A stretch of DNA of 64,000 nucleotides, taken from NCBI GenBank assembly GCA_037952775.1, contig JBANAY010000003.1, forward strand, positions 2,976,001-3,040,000. The letters are read 5' to 3'. The notes below the pieces were generated by a model, which did not search any database, was not told the origin of the DNA, and worked only from the letters and a program-made list of their open reading frames with translations. Origin of the DNA: Clonostachys chloroleuca (taxonomy: Eukaryota; Ascomycota; Sordariomycetes; Hypocreales; Bionectriaceae). Below are positions 58,069 to 64,000 of the stretch, piece by piece. Each line of letters begins with the position of its first letter. Within the stretch, counting starts at the first letter, position 1. A program made the translations under genes and the position numbers.

Positions 58069-59149
58069 TTATGCCTGCAGCGCCTTCTCAGCCATGGCCT
58101 TGGCACCCTCAAACGTCTTGTTCCCGCCAATGAAGCCGGCAGCGTGGACGAACACACCACCGGGGACGGACGTGATCCCGTCGAGCTCCTGGTCGCGGAA
58201 CCCCCGCCACGCCTCGGGCAGGGGCTTGCGGCTGACGAACGAGTCCTTGCTCTCGGGCACGCACTGGATCCTCCACTTGGAGTCCGCGGCCGCGCCCTCC
58301 GGGTACAGGACGTAGAGCACCGAGGGCTTCCCCCCTCGAGTGTGTACAGGTGGTCCTTCCAGGGGCACGAGGTCCCCTGGAAGACGAGGATGCGGCCCTC
58401 CGGGTCGTGCTCGGCGCGGGCGTCAAAGGCCTTCTGGACGACGGCGCGGGCGGGCAGCCAGGCGCGGGAGTAGTAGTCGAGGTCGCGCTCAAACTCCTCG
58501 CCGATGCGGGCGCTGGCGGCGAGGAAGCGCTCGTCCTCGGCGGCCTGGGCCTCGGCGGGGTCCGAGGGGGCAGGGTCGTTCCAGTTGGGGTTGAAGCGGC
58601 CGACCATGGCGCCGAGGGTGAACCCCCCTCAGAGTAGCGCTTGTCGATTCCCGCGGCGGAGATGGCGGCCGGGTCGTAGACGGAGATGCCGTTGTCGTGG
58701 GCGTCGAGGGCCTCGACGAAGCTGTCGTAGAGCTTGTTGTGGAGGAGGCCGACCTCGCTGTGGGAGGCTTCCTGGTCGGCGGGGACGCCGAGCTTCTGGG
58801 CGATGATGGAGCGGCCAAAGTGCAGGAAGACGAGGCCGGCGCTGGAGAGCTTGGTGGCCTTGCCGGGGAAGGTGGTGGTGAAGCCGCGCTGGTGGTGGTC
58901 GAAGCGGTTGCGGGCGGCGTCATACTCGCCGCCTACATCGACGACGGTGTGGCAGGTCTCGAGGATCTTGGGGTCGCGGGTGCGGACCAGAGAGGCGTCC
59001 TTGTAGGTTGGGAGCATGCGCAGCATGTGGACGGCGAGGGCCTCATCGGCGTGGAAGTGGCCGCTGTGGGTACCGATGAGGGGCGCGCCCGACGTCTTGA
59101 TTCTCTTTGCTGCGGATTCTGTCATGGTTGCGAGTATCCGTCTGAGCAT
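58069..59149 (-). CDS. myg1: MYG1-family (DHH-like) exonuclease, two frame breaks
   Basis: The protein starts with an Arg-rich MLRRILATM stretch, possibly a mitochondrial targeting sequence, with a second in-frame ATG at 59125. Family blocks follow: IGTHSGHFHADEALAVHML with metal-binding His and Asp, VVDVGGEYDAARNRFDHHQR, and NKLYDSFVEALDAHDNGI. Further blocks are FNPNWNDP in a second frame and KPSVLYVLYPEG to FEGAKAMAEKALQA in a third. The breaks fall exactly on two runs of six C (58623-58628 and 58330-58335, G on the coding strand). One more base at each would give a continuous protein of about 360 residues, the family size. MYG1 proteins are mitochondrial and nuclear RNA-processing 3'-5' exonucleases. 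GC content is unusually high for the window. The breaks are probably sequencing errors, because all three parts remain highly conserved. Confidence 0.85.
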
Positions 59150-60397
59150 CGATCGATCGGCTTGGTTTGAGGTGTTGCAAGAGAGTTACCAGAGCAGGTA
59201 GCTAAAGATTTGGCTTGTCTGCAGCTTGACGAAGTGGAAAAAATATCGGGCCAATCAAGAGGGGCGGATTTGTCTTGCCTCAATTCCAAACATCAGCCAA
59301 AATATTTCCATAAAGCTTCGTATCACATGAATAATAGTACTTCAATTAGTCTGCAGTTTTAATTATTGGACTTGAACTCTTTTTTGGTTAAAAATCTACC
59401 TATACACGTGCTCCTCTCAACCCCTCCGCACAGTGAGCCTGCTCTTACACAGAACAGCCCACAAGGTTGTCTATTCCAGCTTGATGCTTTATGCTTGCTG
59501 GGTATTCTCTAAATACCATTTCTCAGTCTTCGGATCACTGTCGCCCCATTGGTGGTTACAGAGTTGTATATTGACGAGCTCATATAATGTATACTTATTG
59601 CTGCTGACAGGAATGGGTTGCCTATATTCTGTGTAGTAATGTTTGACTTCATTGCTGCTTTAATTTGTTGAACTAAAGAAGAATATTGGCTTTGGGTTCA
59701 ATACTTTTCATATCACCTACTTGCTCTTGCAATTGTGCCAAAACTCAAATGAACAACGGTTTGCTGATGACTGCTTGATGGAATTTCATACGCATCTTAG
59801 ACACCCCAGTGAGAGATCTGTAACTTGACTTTCCTATACGCTACAGAGCTACGAGGAGAAGCACAAAGAAAACTGTTCGATTGAGCTATGGTAGCAAAGA
59901 TAATACGCAGTACATCATGTGCCATTGATTCAGACTATTGGCACTCGCAAAGCATCCGACGCAAAAATCCTCAAACATGCGATTTGCATAAATCATACCT
60001 TGTTGCCATCTCCGGTCTTCATTTTGGTATCCCAGAGATGAAACCATCCACCACGTGGTTCAATCTGGCCCTTTGATAGCACCCGGACGACCTCAAATCA
60101 GTCGTTGGAGATAGTATTGGAAAACGAGCAAAGCGAGGATGTGTCCCATTGTTTGATCCATAAACGCCAGCATAGACAGCCCCTCAAAGTAGATCCGACA
60201 AAAGAAAACAGAAGAGTAAAGTTAGGTTTTTGTCTTTGAACATTCCCAACTCCCTCGTTACCTTGAAATCAACCTTTCGTACAAGCGCTTTACCCGCCAT
60301 TCTGGTTATCGATAGGAGGAACCAATCGGTAGATTCAACAAATGAAAAGTAGAAGAAGCGAAAAGAGCAAAAACTAGTGAACAGTATCTGCCATTAC
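59150..60397. other. AT-rich intergenic region between MYG1 and the endosulfine gene
   Basis: About 1.25 kb. The left end is the MYG1 promoter and the right end is the 3' untranslated region of the endosulfine gene. No gene or RNA is recognisable. The open frame at 59433-59636 is hydrophobic by base composition only. Confidence 0.45.
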
Positions 60398-61089
60398 CTA
60401 TCCCCGGATAGGAATGCCGCTCTCAGCTGGTTTTGGCTTCTCCTCGTTTTGGTTGGTTTCGTCGGTCTCGTCGGCGTTGGTCTGGTGGTTAAGGAAGCTG
60501 CTCTCCTTAATGGGGCTGCCAGCCTGGATACCGGCGATGGAGCCATGGTGGGCATGCTTGGGGATAGAGCCTCCGTTGGCACTGGCTCCGTTGGCAATAG
60601 TAGAGGAGGTGTTGGAGTTGTTGATGGGGGAAGAGAGGTGGGGGATGTTCTCGGGAACCGGGTGCTGGGAGCCGACGGCACCAGCATCTACACCATCGCC
60701 CTTTCCGGCCTTGGACATGGCATAGTCACCGGAATCGAAGTATTTGCGGTCTTTGAGATGCTTGGCGAAGTGGTCGGAGCGGGAGGGGAGCTTGCCATAG
60801 AGGCGGAATAGTCGTTGCTCCTCGGGAGAGAGGTTCTGAGAAAGTCACGTTAGCACACTGCCACATATCTAACAGGGACTTTAATCCTGGACAGAAATGA
60901 GTGCGAGAGTATCACTCCCGAGTACTGGCAAGCCAGCAAGCTCGAGTCACATCATGGTGGTCGAATTTGCTCGAGGGAATGAGAGGAGAGTGGGGTAGGA
61001 CGGTAACAATCGCACTCAGGATATGGAAAGAAGGAGCATATGAAGGATATTACCTTGACATCGACCTTGTTCTTCTGATGAGGATTCAT
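60398..61089 (-). CDS. igo1: Endosulfine (Igo1/ENSA family), PP2A-B55 inhibitor
   Basis: Exon 1 (61089-61054, twelve codons) joins after a 218-base intron to exon 2 (60835-60398), giving 157 residues. The N-terminal half is the endosulfine domain: SPEEQRLFRLYGKLPSRSDH, then KYFDSGDYAMSKAG. The latter contains the invariant FDSGDY, whose Ser is phosphorylated by Rim15/Greatwall kinases. The C-terminal half is disordered and rich in Ser, Asn and Glu. Phosphorylated Igo proteins inhibit PP2A-B55 and thereby support entry into quiescence and mRNA preservation on nutrient limitation. The GT...AG junctions are in phase, and the N-terminal MNPHQKNKVDVKNLS is family-like. The intron is longer than the others in this window. 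Confidence 0.93.
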
Positions 61090-64000
61090 TTTGGCGATTG
61101 TAACGGTCGTTAGGATAAACGGTCGGTCTATCGGGAGCTGGTAGACGAAGCAGGAACAGGGTCGCTTGAGTGAGAGAGAGGCCGGAGCGAGGTTAGTTTA
61201 TAGTCCCACCAAGCGAGGTGGTAAATGGGGAGCTGGAAGGTGGTAGGGAGAAAAAAAAAATAAGAGGAACGCAGGTGGGGTCCAAAGAACTACGCCCAGA
61301 AGGTCTGTGCCTGTGCAGTAGATGCAGGGCAGGTGGTTACTATGGAATGGATATGTCAAGTGGTTTATCGTCTGTGAAGTGCCTGGCGAGATGCTTAGCT
61401 GGGGCGGGAGGAGAGGGGAAGGTTTGGCGCAGGCTGCCACAGTACCTCTGGGAGCAGCGCGCATGGTAACCCCACTAGTGGAGTGACCAGGTGAGCGCAG
61501 ACCACTGCCAGTTTCCACTAGGGGAGTACCTGTCTGAGCACCATGTCTAAGGCCTGAGAGCAAGTAGCACTATAACTACGATTAGCCCGCAAGGGTAGGC
61601 GGCAGGTATCTTCCAGAAATGAGGTCACAAGCCAGGTACTGGCCATTGACTCATTCTTGTCTTGAGAACATGCCCAATGGGCAGCAACCATGGGGCTTTC
61701 CATCCCAGCAATTCAGTCGATTCCCGGCCCGAAATCATGGAAGGGGCAGCAATGGGGTTTCACTGACAACGGGGTCTACCACCAGCCAGCTAAGCCTGTT
61801 GGAGAATTGACTTCTCCAAAACCACTTGTCGCACATACACACAATCACTCCATCCGCCTTCCATTCCATTAGATCTCGAGCTGAGGGTATCATGCACTGC
61901 TAGGCACTAGTAGCGTGTAATAGCTAAGCGGCCAGGTACGTGCGTGAGGTAGAAATCTCCCATTGATGCCCGAAGGTTTAGAACGGCTTGAGCGCCTTGT
62001 CCTTGAACCCTCGCACCCTCCCCTGCTGGCTCCAAGTGCATGAACTGTCCGTGATCCTCAGGCCTATGACTCTTACATGTCTTATGCCAAATTTTATTAA
62101 CTGCTTACTTGTTGACTCGTTTATTTCTGGATGCTTTCATATCCCCCTTTCATGCCAATGTTGCCAGCTGGCTGCCGTACACAACAACGGCAAGGCGCTC
62201 TTTGTTTGCCCTTTGCTTCAGCCCACTCTAGACCGTCACGAGGCCTAATGCCACTCCCGGCGGGGATCTGATTAACGCCGTCGTCGGCGGTTGGTCGAAC
62301 CATTCCAAACCAACTCGTAAGTAACTGGCAGAGAATGCGGGCCCTGTGATTGATTGAACCATGGTCCGTCGTAATACGTCTTGCCGAAAGAGCATGTTCA
62401 TATGACTTGAAAAAAATCCCGGGGAGTCGCATTGCGCCGCCTCTGGGGTATCAGCCTTGCGCGGCTTCCATCAACGCTCAGCGGTGATTAATTGGAGCCC
62501 GGACAATCTGCCGCACGTGGTGCGAAGTCTAATCAATTGAATTCACTTGACAGCAAGGGCTTCCTTTCCTGGGCTGACGTATGTTTCATCAACACACCAG
62601 TGACGCTTCACAGATCCAAGCGGCGCGATATCACACTCGTGCAATCCTTTGAGTGAAGAAGGCTGTGTCTCTCCACTGAGACCACATCGTCATTTCAACT
62701 TGTTGGCCAGACGCATACTTTGAGAAATCCATAAGCGTTGCATAATGGCTATTGGCCATTGCCCACTTGGATAGAGGTAGTCGCCGAGGGTCTTAATATT
62801 GACCCTAGAATGAACTGTTTTTATCCTCTCTGCTCAAAATTTAACAAAAAAATATGAGAGAGAGCAAGGATTCACATACTGTGAGCAACTGGGGCCGAAA
62901 ATGGAAGCAACGTGCTAAGGCATGTTGGTCACTTCTCAGATGCTGTTGGTTGCAAGCATCCGTAGATATCACAAGGCGGCAGGCAAGTGCGGGCATCACC
63001 ATTTTCCCTTCAGTCTCATAGTAGACTGTCGATTCTGTGCTTCGCAGTACTTTTCTTGCGTGCTCAATTTTTTAGCTTGAACTCTTTTATACCTGAAATT
63101 ACCCACCCAGAGTGCAACTCTTGTCCAGGTCATCCTTTTTCGCTTGGGCAGCTACGGCAGCTATGGGTATTTGAACTGCAATGATAATGCGGCCGCACAA
63201 TCCTGCCACATTCTGCTAGCCGCAGAGTTGAATCAACTGTACATGCTTGATCAAGGACGAACTGCAATAAGACAGATATTCCGTTCCTGTGATGTCAGTG
63301 AAAGCTTTGCGTCATCGACGACTGGTTTCCAGGATAGGCGATAGATCCATGAACCGGGCTTCAGGAACAGGCATAAGCGCTGTGGCATATGATCAATCGT
63401 ATTTCACCCTTCTCGGAAGACACGCCTTGGAGTACGCAAACCATATTGTTGAACAATCTCACTCTCGGACGGGGGTAATGCGGCTCAATGAAGTTGATAT
63501 CACCCACCGTGGGCGGAGGGCAGGGACTATTTTCTCAAGGTTAAGCGGTGGGCAAACAGGCGGTGAATAACCTTATTCAACCCATAATCTTCTTACAGAT
63601 CGTCACAGGCGAGATGATGACGGCAACGAGACCAAGTAGAAGAAGAAGTAGAGCCGGTGATTTGAGCGCTGAAGAGGGCTCCGGCTGATGTTGGACGGAC
63701 CGGTCCAGCTGATCATGGGGGGCCGCTGAAGAGTCGGCGCAAAGCCACCGCAGCTAATTTCTTAGCGGGAATCCCCCTAACCACATCAACTTGCTACAGC
63801 GCCTAACGGTCCTTAACCTTGTCCTAACCCCACTAATTCATTGATTACATGCGCCTCTAACGGCCCATCAACCTTGCCCCGTCTCACCACTCGCCACCCA
63901 TCCAAGGCCTCTACCTCGATATATCGATTCAGCCTCATCAGCCGCCAACAAGCCCTCCCCATCCTCATCATCCTGCGCCTTTCAGATCCGATTGGCAGAC
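61090..64000. other. Gene-poor right end of the window
   Basis: About 2.9 kb. The first few hundred bases are the endosulfine promoter and leader. A perfect 10-base palindrome, CCACTAGTGG, lies at 61472-61481. No recognisable protein is encoded. The open frame at 63289-63570 (+) looks faintly protein-like but has no known motif. The last 150 bases are CT-rich and may be the leader of a gene that begins beyond the window. Confidence 0.45.

Noticed and set aside
1..64000. CRISPR array, biosynthetic cluster, complete transposon or new defence-like system
   Set aside because: No regularly spaced repeats, terminal repeats, transposase or cluster backbone genes were seen. The genes are unrelated housekeeping functions.

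Overview
The window reads as nuclear DNA of a filamentous ascomycete, most likely a Sordariomycete (genus not claimed). The genes are split by short introns of about 50-230 bases with GT...AG ends and CTAAC-like branch sites. The gene set is typical of Pezizomycotina: a FacB/Cat8-type zinc cluster regulator, Erg4, a PB1-ZZ-FW Nbr1 receptor, a Barentsz-type exon junction factor, gamma-tubulin and others. Long gene-poor stretches with pyrimidine-rich leaders separate the genes.

Layout. Positions 1890-4698 hold the FacB-like acetate regulator (+), followed by about 3.3 kb without a gene. Positions 8021-9941 encode a glycerophosphodiester phosphodiesterase-family lipase of the Pgc1 type (+). RTF1 (10521-12558, -) and COQ7 (13138-13939, +) are divergent and share a promoter with two CCAAT boxes. 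A very large PX-PH phospholipase D lies at 14313-19804 (-). A 3.9-kb gap follows and contains a decayed coding relic at 20898-22703 (-). Then come ERG4 (23702-25660, +), the V-ATPase proteolipid gene (26433-27342, -), a SAC/hSac2 phosphoinositide phosphatase (28772-31747, +) overlapping tail-to-tail with a Bmt6-like rRNA methyltransferase (31725-32956, -), transketolase (35160-37604, +) and a small roadblock-like protein (38020-38556, -). Further on are Barentsz (41110-43285, +), Nbr1 (46903-49602, +), a Nup2/Nup61-type nucleoporin (50594-54155, +), gamma-tubulin (54873-56693, +), a 90-residue conserved small protein (57415-57687, +), MYG1 (58069-59149, -) and the endosulfine Igo1 (60398-61089, -). 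The last 2.9 kb holds no recognisable gene.

The genes are mainly single-copy housekeeping functions: carbon metabolism and its regulation, sterol, quinone and phosphoinositide metabolism, transcription elongation, mRNA fate, nuclear transport, autophagy and microtubule nucleation. I see no gene cluster, CRISPR array, complete transposon or clearly new system.

Two whole-window patterns stand out. First, several otherwise healthy genes (MYG1 twice, NUP2, BMT6, probably PLD1, possibly the Pgc1-like gene) break frame exactly at C/G homopolymers, and in the clear cases one added base would restore the frame. This looks like systematic undercalling of homopolymers in the assembly. Second, the relic at 20898-22703 is interrupted by stops that are each one C-to-T step from a Gln or Arg codon, mostly in CpA context, which is what repeat-induced point mutation (RIP) leaves behind.
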